From NCBI RefSeq assembly GCF_037038585.1, contig NC_092522.1:50259161-50323160 (forward strand): 64,000 bases of DNA, written 5' to 3'. Of the stretch, positions 12,560-22,988 are shown piece by piece. Under the pieces are notes generated by a model. That model made no database searches, was not told the DNA's origin, and saw nothing but the letters and a program-made list of their open reading frames with translations. Numbering within the stretch: the first letter of the stretch is position 1; every line of letters starts with the position of its first letter. Source of the stretch: Patagioenas fasciata (Eukaryota; Chordata; Aves; Columbiformes; Columbidae). The position numbers were made by a program, and so were the translations under genes.

Positions 12560-13180
12560 GTTTTGCACACCCAGCCTGGATGTGGCCCTGGGTGCTCGCC
12601 GAGGGGCTCGCTCCACTAATGCAGGGAACACAGAGTGGAGCAGCCACTGTGCAATCTGCATTCAGTTCCCTGAATGGAAGCTTTGTTCCAGCTGTGCGGT
12701 CCTGCCGGTTTCCCCCAGGGCTCCCTGCCAGCATGGCATGACACGAGCACTGGGGACCCTCAGCGTGTATATCTGCATGCCTCAGCAGACCTGTTTGAAA
12801 GGTGGCCCGGGCAGAACAGCAGGTGCTGGGTGCCCAGGGCTATGAGAGAGCGGCTGTCCTCACCTGGCCCTCATTCCCTGGCAGACCACTTTCCTGTCTG
12901 TAATGTAATATCCATTGCAATATTATCACTGGGCACGCTGACAACAAGATGGAGTTTAACAGCTCCGGTCATTTGTTTTTCACAGCAAGCTGTACAGCCG
13001 AAACGGGGTGATTAGACCAGGGCTGAGCGTAACTGAAGGCTGGGGAAAGGTTGCCTTGTTTCAGCGGGCACCCACATAAAAGGGAGCTTTTATAATGTGA
13101 GTACAGTAACATTTGCACGGCCATGCTTAATCTGACAATTATTTATTGCACTGGGTTAGATAAAAACCTCCGTGCAGAAA
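12560..13180. promoter_or_regulatory. Candidate CpG-retaining conserved element
   Basis: CpGs are unusually frequent at 12595-12615 and again at 12955-13070. Motif-like words include ATTGCAATA near 12915 (C/EBP-like), AAGATGG near 12948 (YY1-like) and GATTA near 13010. The inverted repeat ATAAAAG-ggag-CTTTTAT lies at 13076-13093 and gives a TATA-like word on both strands. No coding sequence is supported although several frames are open. The regulatory reading is inference. Confidence 0.25.
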
Positions 13181-16100
13181 GGAGTCAAGGCCTGAACTCA
13201 ATATGTGCCAAAAGCCACAGATGGCTCTTTTCTCAGCCACAGAGGATTGAGAAGTGCAAGGGATACCATCAGCACCTGTGGGATTGCAGAGCCCACATCT
13301 GCTCCATACCTGCTCCTCACATCTGGCACCTGCAGCCTCACCCCGATGGACAAATGGGATGGGGAACTGAAATGGTGGGAGAGAGCAGATCAGGAGATGC
13401 CCAGTCCACAGCAGCGGGATCAGTCTGGAAGCCCTTGGAGAGACCCAGGCAGTGGATGTGAGCAGTAAATCATGGAGCTGGGGAGCGAACTACAGTAAAA
13501 CACATCTGTATCTCCACCCTGATAATGCAACCTCCCTTAAATGCATTCTCCAGCATGGATCGCATAACCAAGAGCTGGAGGCAGCAAAAGAATTCAGACA
13601 ACAGTAAAATAGCTGTGGAGGCTGTTGTGCTGGGAGGTGGAGTCTGGATCCATTACTGAATTTGAATTAATTTAATCTGCACATATTTCTTTATAGAAGA
13701 AATTTCCCTGTGATCTTTTTGAAAGGAGACTTTTGAGTTTTCAGTTGTAAACAATGCTTTCCTTTAAGAGTTTCCATAACATTCAATGGGCTATCCCCAT
13801 TGCCCATAGCCTAAAGACAGCTTTGTCTGTTTTCTTTTATTTTCTCAGAAAACTGAAATTTTTAATATTTGTACAGCACAATATATTCTTTTTTTTAGCT
13901 AGTGAATGAGTGTCCCAATTACTTAGATAGCTGTTCAAATCCAGCTGGGGCTGAGTACAGTTTTGGAAAATGAGTATTGGTCCTCATAGGTTTGCAGTAA
14001 GAGAGATTAATCCTTCTGCTGGACTCTAGCAGCTAAAGGAAAAAAAAGGACAGTGGAACCTAAAATGACAGAAGGCTTTAAAACACTCAAAGGGTTTAAT
14101 ATATCTAATTTCATATACATGTTTCTCATTTACTCAGGGCCTTATTGAAAGCCCCTATCTGAAAAATAAGCAGAGGCACTTCCCACTGAAGAAAAGTGGT
14201 GAAGAGACCTTCAGTGTTTCTTGACCAAAAACTGTCATCGCTTGGACTGCAGCATGCTTCTCCAGTCAAGAGCTCTGCTTGTCTTGCAGAGAGAGTCATG
14301 GCCAACACCAAAGGTACTGCCCATTCCAGAGTCAGTGGCCTCAGCCCTCACTTGAGCCAACCGACCTGCCTCTGATTCTGCTGCTCTTCTAGGCACGTGG
14401 GGGCACCACGGGAGCTGAAATTTCCATGTCTGGATAGCTGAACTAGTCAGATTAGCACCATTGTTAGCAAGATAATGGTGTTTTGAGATTAATCCCAGAA
14501 AAATAAAATTTCTGTTCCAAAGTGGCTTGGAATTTAAATTTCCCTAAGAAACCAAGTCACAGGTAAGAGAACCTAGAGCTGTGAAAGAGGTAATGAATGT
14601 GAAAGATGTGACAATGTGAAAGGTAGAGGATAACCAGCAGGTGTAATTAACCATGAACATTTGGCTCTCTTCCTTCTCCATGGGCAATTGCATACACACA
14701 CTAACATTTGGCAATCCTAAATACTGATGCTAGATGACATACCAGATGTTCCTGGCAGCCCATGAACACTCTTCAGCCCTTACTGCCAATGAAGCAGGCG
14801 GTTCCTTGTGCAGTGTCCCAGGTAATGGTACCCAATCAGTACATCGAGAGGTTTCATGGCTTTTCATCCATAAAGACAAAGTTTTTCCCTTCCAATATTC
14901 CATCCCCAAAGAGTTATTCACCGATGTGTGTGATCATTCAGTTTGCAGATCTCACTCTGCATTGCTCACAAGCAAACCTCATGCTTAAACACAGAAAATA
15001 AGCTCACCACACAGATAACTAAGCTTTGAATAAAATGTAGTTATTCTGACGGTATCTGACACCAGATAAACCCAGTTTGTTTCATCCAGTTTTGTGTCCA
15101 AAAAATACAAACCAGCCAGCTTTGCATGATGCTTGTGAAACCACCATTAGCAAGCCCATGTTTGTCTCAAAGCTTCTGGGGCTTTTGGGATCACACATAC
15201 TGTATTTTGAGACAAGAAGTTATGCAAGTGCACTCTATAGTGCAAGAAAATACCAGAACGGAATGAGGGTCTCCAGGCTGTATTTCCACAACACAATTTC
15301 TTCTTATTCATAACAATAACATAAGCCTCCCTGATTCAGCATGTTGTTGTTCAAACACATGATTTGTTTCTCTTCTTAGATGGAGCAAACCACATACAGT
15401 GTCATCCCAAAGCCACAGGAAAATAATATGGTTGTCCTAGATGTATTAGTAATACTGCATATTGCTTGAGTACTAAACGTGCAAGGGAGGACCACATATA
15501 TAACTGTACATTGCAACCTACAGCTATACTGTGGACTTCTTGTTGTTTAATTAAAAAAAAAAAAAAACACCAAAATCTGTCAAACTCTACTTAGCCCAAA
15601 AGCGAGAAGAAGAAAAGAAAGAAAAAATATTCAATCTATTGTGTTTTCAAAGCATTTACCCTTTCAAAACTGAATGTCATGAGCAGGGAACGTTTCCAGT
15701 GATCAATACTTGGATGGGAGGAAGCTTTCCAGCACTGCTGAGTGGCTTTCATAGCAGCTGTGATCAAGATGGTTTGGAGGGTCTGTTGTTCTGTTTTTTC
15801 ATTTTATTTCTTTGCTCTGTAATACTCATTGATTTAAATATTAATATAGACCTGATGTTTGTCTTTGTAATAATTTGCAGAGAATGAGTTTTCCTCTCAA
15901 TAAAATGAATGGTGCATGAGAATGCAGGAAGGGATGTCTTGACTGTTAATGGTTTCCTAATAATTAAAAAAAAAAGAAAAGAACAAGAAAGAGCTCCCCT
16001 GGGAATGACTCTCAGTTCACTCATGTCAGAAGGACCATTTAGCAACCTGCACAGTTTGGAAAAGGGGTTCAGTTGGCGGATGAATAAAGGGTAACTCAGG

Positions 16101-17173
16101 GGTGCCTGGGAAGGTGACTCTGGGCTCTGAGCACCTCCTGCTACTGCTGCTGCTCAGCAGGGACAGGTCCAGCCTAGGGCTCATGGGTACCCAAATTTTC
16201 AGCAGGGTCAGCTCAGGCCAAGTCTGTGAGAACTGCTGGAGGATACTGAGGCCAATGGCATGACCTGGCCACTCCACACAAGGCCCAGCATCCGTTGTCA
16301 GTGGCTGGGGACACAGCCACCGCTCTGCCACACACTTGGGCTGGCCTGGAGATGAAGCTGATGCATTTCCCAACCCAACTCCAGCGCCTAGGAGGTAGGT
16401 ATCGTGAGTACAAAATGCACTCATTGACAAGTCTTCTTGAAAGATACAGAGTGGTTTCCTGCTAAGTCCTCTTGATCTGACCGTACTGCTGTTGTTCTGC
16501 TGAGATTTCCACACTGATGCTTCATTTCGGCTGAATACAAACAGTGGCACACGATGTGTGGTCCAAGCAGATCTGAGCAAATGAGCACTAAACCAAATCT
16601 GGGATGGATTAGGGCCTGTTATGGGATGTACATTGATGTTACATTTGTGTTGCAGCACTGTAACATTTGAATCATGATGTCGTGATATGCAAGATAAAGG
16701 CTGGGGGGCCCCTTTATAGTAAGATCTTTATGACTCTGGCATTGCACAGTGAAAAGCTGCAGAGATGAGAGGGAACTGTGAGCGGGAAAGAAAAGCCATT
16801 ACATGAAAGCCCTGAAAGAATGGTGTTTAACATGAAAGACTCGTTAGATTGTATCACGTATTTGTAAGGGAATTAGAGATGGGCTTGAACCACAATTCCT
16901 AGTTCCAGATACCTTCACTCAGAGCAATATGGAGCTAGATTTATTGCGTAAACACAGTTCTGCTCGGGCTCTTCCCTCCTTTTCCTCTGTTTTGGCCTTA
17001 TGGAAAGACCACACTCTCCAAACAGCAGTGAGAGAATCAGGTCTTAGCATAAAGGGCTGCAAATTCCCCATAAGGTTGAGAGGAGGTTTGCTGAGGAGTG
17101 AACGGTGGTCCTGAGGGCAACCAGAGAATGGTTCCCAGTACTGAAGTGGGGATAAATGGGGGTGAAGTGAGTT
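13181..17173. other. Unique gene-free sequence including a long open frame
   Basis: I see no recognisable element. The minus-strand frame 16026-16658 is open for 210 codons but begins with GTG; its first ATG is codon 79, leaving 132 codons. It has no recognisable domain, signal peptide or membrane span. A loose three-copy repeat of ATGTGAAAG with a period near 18 lies at 14579-14626. Confidence 0.6.
15553..15567. repeat. Poly-A tract (15)
   Basis: Fifteen A after TTAATT. There is no upstream retroposon body and no duplicated flank. Confidence 0.85.
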
Positions 17174-18340
17174 CACAGAATCATAGAATGTTAGGGATTG
17201 AAAGGGACCTCAAAGATCATCTAGTCCAATCCCCCTGCTGGAGCAGGAACACCTAGATGAGGTTACACAGGAAGGCGTCCAGGCTGGTCTTGAATGCCTC
17301 CAGAGTAGGAGACTCCACAACCTCCCTGGGCAGCCTGTTCCAGTGTTCTGTCACCCTCACTGAGAAGAAGTTCCTTCTCAAATTTAAGTGGAACCTTTTG
17401 TGTTCCAGTTTGTACCCATTACCCCTGGTCCTATCATTGGTTGTCACCAAGAAGAGCCTGGCTCCATCCTTGTGACGCTCACTCTTTGTATATCTGTAAA
17501 CATTAATGAGGTCACCCCTCAGTCTCCTCCAAGCTAAAGAGACCGAGCTCCCTCAGCCTTTCCTCATAACGGAGATGCTCCACTCCCTTAATCATCTTTG
17601 TTGCCCTGCGCTGGACTCTCTCCAGCAGTTCCCTGTCCTTCTTGAACTGAGAGGCCCAGAACTGGACACAATATTCCAGGTGTGGTCTCACCAGGGCAGA
17701 GTAGATGGGAAGGAGAACCTCTCTCTACCTACTAACCACCCCCCTTCTAATACACCTGAGGATGCCATTGGCCTTCCTGGCCACAAGGGCACAGTGCTGG
17801 CTCATGGTCATCCTGCTGTCCACCAGGACCGCCAGGTCCCTTTCCCCTACACTGCTCTCTAATAGGTCATTCCCCAACTTATACTGGAACCTGGGGTTGT
17901 TCCTACCCAGATGTAAGACTCTACACTTTCTCTTGTCATATTTCATTAAAGTTTTCCCTGACCAATTCTTCAGCCTGTCCAGGTCTCACTGGATGGCAAC
18001 ACAGCCTTCTGGCGTGTCAGCCACTCCTCCCAGCTTGGTGTCATCAGTAAACTTGCTGATAGTGTACTCTATTCCCTCATCCAAATCATTGATGACTATA
18101 TTGAACAATACAGGCCCCAGTACTGACCCCTGAGGCACTCCACTAGATACAGGCCTCCAACTGGACTCTGCCCCATTGGCCATGACTCTCTGGCTTCTTT
18201 CCTTCAGCCAGTTCGCAGTCCACCTCACTATCTGATCATCCAGACCGCAATCCCTAAATTTAGCTGTGAGGATGCTGTGGGAGACTGTGTCAAATGCCTT
18301 ACTCAAGTCAAGGCAGATCAAATCTACCTCTTTCTCCCAG
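17174..18340 (-). mobile_element. CR1 LINE, 5'-truncated, well preserved
   Basis: This is the 3' part of a chicken-repeat-1 type non-LTR retrotransposon. The plus strand opens with CACAGAAT and CATAGAAT (17174-17189), the reverse complement of the octamer (ATTCTRTG)n with which CR1 ends in place of poly-A. The body carries the second half of ORF2, from reverse transcriptase motif A to the C-terminus. Similarity fades near 18335-18345, giving a copy of about 1.15 kb. Such 5' truncation is typical of CR1 and reflects incomplete reverse transcription. It is the least decayed CR1 in the window and so probably the youngest. The exact subfamily cannot be set without a library comparison. Confidence 0.95.
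17253..18335 (-). pseudogene. CR1 ORF2 remnant: reverse transcriptase and C-terminal region
   Basis: In the living element this reading frame encodes the reverse transcriptase that copies CR1 RNA at the target site. Visible motifs in order are motif [12 protein letters not shown], motif [12 protein letters not shown], and motif C read as FTDD, where CR1 relatives usually have FADD; the catalytic aspartate pair is kept. The C-terminal words [20 protein letters not shown] and the final CNL follow, with a TAG stop at 17253-17255. The frame is broken by a TGA at 17986-17988, where relatives have arginine (probably a CGA CpG decay), by a TAG at 17725-17727, and by a net 5-base loss near 17531 that shifts the frame. 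The endonuclease and N-terminal RT are absent through truncation. It is non-functional. Confidence 0.92.
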
Positions 18341-19525
18341 ACTCCTCAGCCACAGCCCTAGGTTGACGCACTTGCTGATTCCTGATGTGCCACTGCCTGG
18401 ATGCAAATCTAGCACTGCCTTGGGTGATCCAGAAGGATATGGTCTCTACTTGAGCTGTCCTGGTGCGAGCTGACAGCAGCTCCCTGGACCTATCTTGGTA
18501 CAAACTAGGTCTAAAAATGTGTAAAAAATCTGGGCCTAAAAGCTCGAATCCACAAATGTAATCATTTTCCAAAATTCATCAAATTGTGAGTTTGAATTTA
18601 TATTTTAGGAAAAACTATGGATGAGAAACATCATTTGGGAAATGTACCGTACTGGACTGTGATTATTTTTGCTTTTAATTCCTAACAGCTGTTATTTTCC
18701 TTGGCTTTATTCTGCCACTTTTATTCTGCTGAAATTGTGTGAGGTTGATTTTTTGTGGTGACTGTGCCACAGTGACTGCATCTGCATTGCAGTGTTGTAT
18801 ATTAACACAGCAGTAGCAACACCATAGTTACTGGTGATCCTTGCTTGACATGCATTTGTTTTAAAGCAAAAGGGCAAAGTCCAGAAGACTTCGGTGCATC
18901 GCTGAGTGAACTGCTGATAACTAATCTAACAACACTGTTATTTGTACTTCAGCCACATTTACAGACCAAGTCAGGGGTCAGGTCAGAGTGTACTAATCAG
19001 GATACAGATACGGAAAAAAGACAGCCCTTCCTCTTGGCAGTTTGCACTCCAGAGGCCATGTCCTGGGTGAGCTGGACTAACTTCATAGGCCCATCGATTC
19101 CAGAAAGGCAGCCCTCATTTGCTGTGGACGAAGGTCTGGCTGTTGGAAACCAGATACGTCGGCAGATAAAGCACACGGTCATGCACCAAGTGGCACACGT
19201 GGGTTGGGAGGATGAAGCAGCAGTGCTGAACAGAACAGCACACCTGTCAGCTTTCTGCTCACCTGGCCAACATGGACTGGTGTTAAATGGGTTATTGCTT
19301 TGCCTGACTACATGTAATGCCCCTATCTCATGTGTGGGCATGTTTGGAGGACTCATGTCCTGGAGGCACTCAGCTGTGGGAACCAGCAGGAGTTTTCTAA
19401 TCCTCCATTTTGCACCCTGTGTGGTTGTCATCTGTGTCAGCTCAAAGTGGCTAAGTGCAAAGTACATAAAATGATACCAGTCTGAAATTCTGTTTTGAGT
19501 TTAGTAATGCTTGCTGCCCCTTTGA

Positions 19526-19545
19526 AAAGGTATAAATAGCTGTGT
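19526..19545 (+). promoter_or_regulatory. TATA-box match
   Basis: TATAAATAG at 19531-19539 preceded by GG is a full TATA consensus. A start would fall near 19560. No initiator or downstream gene is evident, so this may be chance. Confidence 0.2.
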
Positions 19546-20424
19546 AACACGCAGGGTAAAACTGAACTAGCTTCACATGGGGTGCTTTGATTTCTTTGCT
19601 GGACACATTTCATATTCTCTGGCTTCTGATCCCCTTCTTTGAAAGCGTCCATAAATGTCTGAAGTGGAATCACTACTTTTGAAAGTATTCAGGAAAATTA
19701 CGCATCCTTGCCATGGGTAGTGCTTGATCGACTCCCTACCAAGGAAACTGCCTGATCCCTCAAACCCATCAGCAAGCTGCCCTCCATGCCTGCTGGCTGC
19801 CCTGCCATCCTGGCAGATGTTCATCCCAGCAGCCCTGCCTCGCCCTGTGTCTGTGATGAATGCCTTCACGCTGTGCTCACAAAGTGGTTTATTACTGCTC
19901 TCCCACTGTCCTCTGTCATTCCATTGCAGCACCTCAATGGTTCCTACTGCATTTCCATTGCTCTCTGTTATTACCGCTGTGCAGGCTGTTCTGCTCTTTT
20001 TCTGGTTGAGTCTGTGTTTCTCTGAAATACTTGACACTTTTCTCTCTACCTTCCGCTCACTTTTGCCCTGCTTTCCCCCCATCTTACATGGAACATTTCC
20101 TGATCCATTGCTTCATGTTCCCTATTGTGCTTGATCCCGTGACTCACTGCACAGGAAAGCTCAGCTGTTTGGTCGGGATGTTCTGGAGTGCAGGGGGTGA
20201 GGTCTGTTGTCATAAGAGAGGTTCCTGGAGGTTTTAAGGGAGAGAAGATCCATCTTCACTTTCAAACTGTTGCAGCTGATGCTCTTGAAAGCAGTCTATT
20301 GTTCCTGCTAGTTTTCTATTCCTGCTTTTCTCCCAGGAGTGGGACCACCCTGCCAATCACTCCTCTGGAAAGAGACATCCAACATGGCACATCTAACCAA
20401 GAAAGCTCAGGTTTACCTTTTCTT

Positions 20425-20460
20425 TTCAACTTCTTGTCTTTCCTCATCTGTAAAATACCT
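20425..20460 (+). mobile_element. Possible MIR-type SINE scrap
   Basis: TTTCCTCATCTGTAAAAT at 20439-20456 is, from memory, an exact match to the conserved 3' part of MIR-type (CORE-SINE) elements of amniotes. The surrounding sequence is too decayed to confirm. Confidence 0.3.
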
Positions 20461-21099
20461 TGAAATGAGAATTTCCCCAACCCTGTAGCTACTGTGACCA
20501 CGATGGTGGTGGGGAGAAAGGAGGACCCTCTCGTTTCATTTGCCTGTGGTCAGTTATGATGTTGACGGTGTTGGTGGAAAGTCCAGAAATCAGTCCCTGA
20601 TTTCTCCAGTCAGGATTGATCTGAGAGAAAAAAACCCTTTCCCCAGACCCAGCAGCACAGGGATTTGACTGTGGGTTTGGGTTTCTGCAGTTCTGACCAG
20701 ATTCTTCCTTATTACTTTTCCTGCAGACACTTGGGAAAGACATTGGTGTTGTTCCAGGGCAGATGGAAGACAACTGTTCGAAGCTGGCATGAAACAGTTC
20801 ACCCCAGCCATTAATGACAAGTGGCTTGACTGTACCTGCTAAGACTAGCTTTTGTATGTGCTGGCAACAGCAGCCCTGTGGTAGGAAAAGCTCTGAGCCC
20901 AGGGACTCAGTTCTCTGCTCTCTGCATCCTGCACAAGAGGGATGACTGACTTCCCTAAATTCAGCCTTTTCTGGTGGCTTCAGGGTTATGGAGTTCCCAC
21001 ATGCCTTACTATTTCACCCCTGGAGAGGAAGGGGTGCCTTGGACTGAGCAGGGAGAAAACTAAGGGCTTAAAAAATAAAAAGTTGTGACAACTCTGTTC

Positions 21100-21310
21100 A
21101 GAAGCGTAGAGGGAAGGGAAGCTCATTTCCACGCATTGCCCAACTTCCTGATTCGAGCAGTTCCTTTTGGCGAGCCCCGGGCGGATGGAAATTTGCAGCG
21201 ATTTGTGTGTCAGCAGCCCAGAGCACCCTCCCCTCCATGACCTCTTCCTCCTCTGTACCGTACTCTGAGCCATGGGGACAGCATGAGCTGGAGACACGGC
21301 TGCCCTGGGA
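21100..21310. promoter_or_regulatory. CpG cluster in CpG-poor DNA
   Basis: Seven CpGs fall between about 21103 and 21205, around the GC-rich word CCCCGGGCGG, and more occur near 21255. It is too small for a classic CpG island. It could be a conserved element or a weak promoter, but no linked gene is seen. Confidence 0.2.
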
Positions 21311-21687
21311 CTTTTCCGATTCATGAAAGTGCTTTGCTGCTGCCTGGATGAAGGAAGGGAAGGACATCCAGGAAGAGAAGGGAATCCCCTGGACTCAGAA
21401 AGTTCCTACTCCTGCTCCTGTCATCTGTGGCAGCAGTCCTGTTGTCTTCAGTGGGAGTTAGATTAATCACCTTACCCACAGCTCCAAGCTGCTCTATTGG
21501 CACCTGAAAACCAGACCTGAGATCCTGAATGCTCAGAGCAAAACCCTGCTCTCTTGCCATGGTAGTGAAACCTGGATTGTTAGTGTCGCATTTCAGACAA
21601 CCATCCCAGGCAATCCTGGCCCAGTGTTACACTCTGCTGTGCAAATAATAGGAGCTTGTTACTACCCCAAGAAGTTTATGGTGGCAA

Positions 21688-21797
21688 CATAGAAACCTTT
21701 TGGTTGGAAAAGACGTTTAAGATCATCAGGTCCAGCTGTTAACCTGGTACTGTCAAGTCTACCTCTAAACCACGTCCCTAAGAAGCTCATCTATATC
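21688..21797 (-). mobile_element. CR1 LINE 3' scrap (old)
   Basis: The stretch reads as the reverse complement of a CR1 3' untranslated end: CATAGAAA, then words like TTGGAAAAGAC, AAGATCATC and AACCTGG in the order seen in CR1 tails, ending near CTCATCTATATC. Only about 110 bases remain and the octamer is degenerate, which points to considerable age. Confidence 0.75.
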
Positions 21798-22068
21798 AGA
21801 GGTTGTACTTTACAGAGAGGTGAGACTGAAAGGAGCAGAGAGAAAAGCGGTGACCTCCTTGCAGTCATGTTTTGAGGTCGACTCTTCTGAAGTTTTCTTA
21901 ACCTAGGAGGTGTCAGTGAAACAACAGTGCATAGGAAAGCTGTGGGGATAAGGCTGGGATATGGCTGTAGGAAGTGGAACTGCAAAAGAAACTTTTTTGC
22001 TTCACATGTGTCAAATTCAGCTATCAGGGAAAAAACTGCAGGAGGCACCCTCAGCTCTTCCCCCACTC

Positions 22069-22085
22069 AAAAAAAAAAAAAAAAA
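22069..22085. repeat. Poly-A tract (17)
   Basis: Seventeen A following CCCACTC. There is no recognisable retroposed body upstream and no target duplication. Confidence 0.9.
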
Positions 22086-22964
22086 GACGACATTTGCCTT
22101 GTACAGGAGGAAAAAGTAACCTCCAGCTGGCACAGCAGACTGAGTGTGGCCCCAGGCTTTCTGTATCTACCAAGCAGCACCATAGGTAGGTGTAAGGTGT
22201 CCTACCAACAGCATCTACTGCTGCCTTGAAGGCACTAGTTTTCACAGGTAATTTTTCCTTCCAGTTTGAAGGATGAATAATCATCCCTAACTGGAATTAG
22301 TGCATGTTTGAGGGTTGGTGCTAAGGCTAGGATGAAAATCTGGGAGACACAAGGAATATTCTTCTGGAAAGACAGCTGTACCACATCCCATAGGGAGTCA
22401 TTGCAAGCTACCATCAGCCTTGGCTGGAGCACATGGATAGTAGGAGCTCCCATGGGTGTATGTGTCTATTTTAAATGGACCATTCAGAAACAGCCCATTC
22501 AGAGCCAACAGCCCCTTAGAAAATGTCCCAGAGCCACATCAGGACATGGAAATATAAATACAGCTGTTTTTTAGAAATAGGAAACAGTGGTGTTCAGAGA
22601 AAGGTCATCAATTTGCTCTCCCATGGAGCTGTGCCTTGTTCTAGGGAATGTCCCTCTGGCCCATGTTGTGTCTGTAACACAGAGAAACCGGAGCTGATAC
22701 CACAGGCTACAGGGAGCATTACAGCAGTATCCACGTGGCATAACCAGCCCCACTTCTCCCAAACAGGCCACAGCCTCTCCATATCATGACACTGTACTGT
22801 GGCAGGGGACCATTCGTGGCAGCCCCAGAATCCAACTGGAACACGTTAACTCAGAAGGGAGGTCTCTGCAGAAGTGGGAATGAATCCAGTAGCTCTGAGG
22901 TGGGATTCAACAGTTAAATTTGCTCTTTTGCTGAGTAAAGTAGCGCTGAGAGGAACTGCATATC

Positions 22965-22988
22965 TTTTTTTTTTTTTTTTTTTTTTTT
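22965..22988. repeat. Poly-T tract (24)
   Basis: This is the longest homopolymer in the window. It would be a poly-A tail on the minus strand, but the adjoining minus-strand sequence matches no element I know. Confidence 0.92.

Larger units (their letters stand above)
18345..21099. other. Gene-free sequence with overlapping open frames on both strands
   Basis: The plus-strand frame 18845-19474 (209 codons, TTG start, first ATG at codon 72) overlaps a 156-codon minus-strand frame 18997-19467. Further frames lie at 19573-20082 (minus) and 19724-20134 (plus). None has a recognisable domain. The double-strand openness probably reflects local scarcity of stop words, not coding. The first 200 bases may include unrecognised old repeat sequence next to the CR1. 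Confidence 0.55.

Noticed and set aside
18530..18560. GCTCGAATCC resembling a tRNA B box
   Set aside because: No A box and no acceptor-stem complementarity.
22965..22988. Poly-T as the tail of a processed pseudogene on the minus strand
   Set aside because: No target-site duplication and no recognisable gene body beside it.
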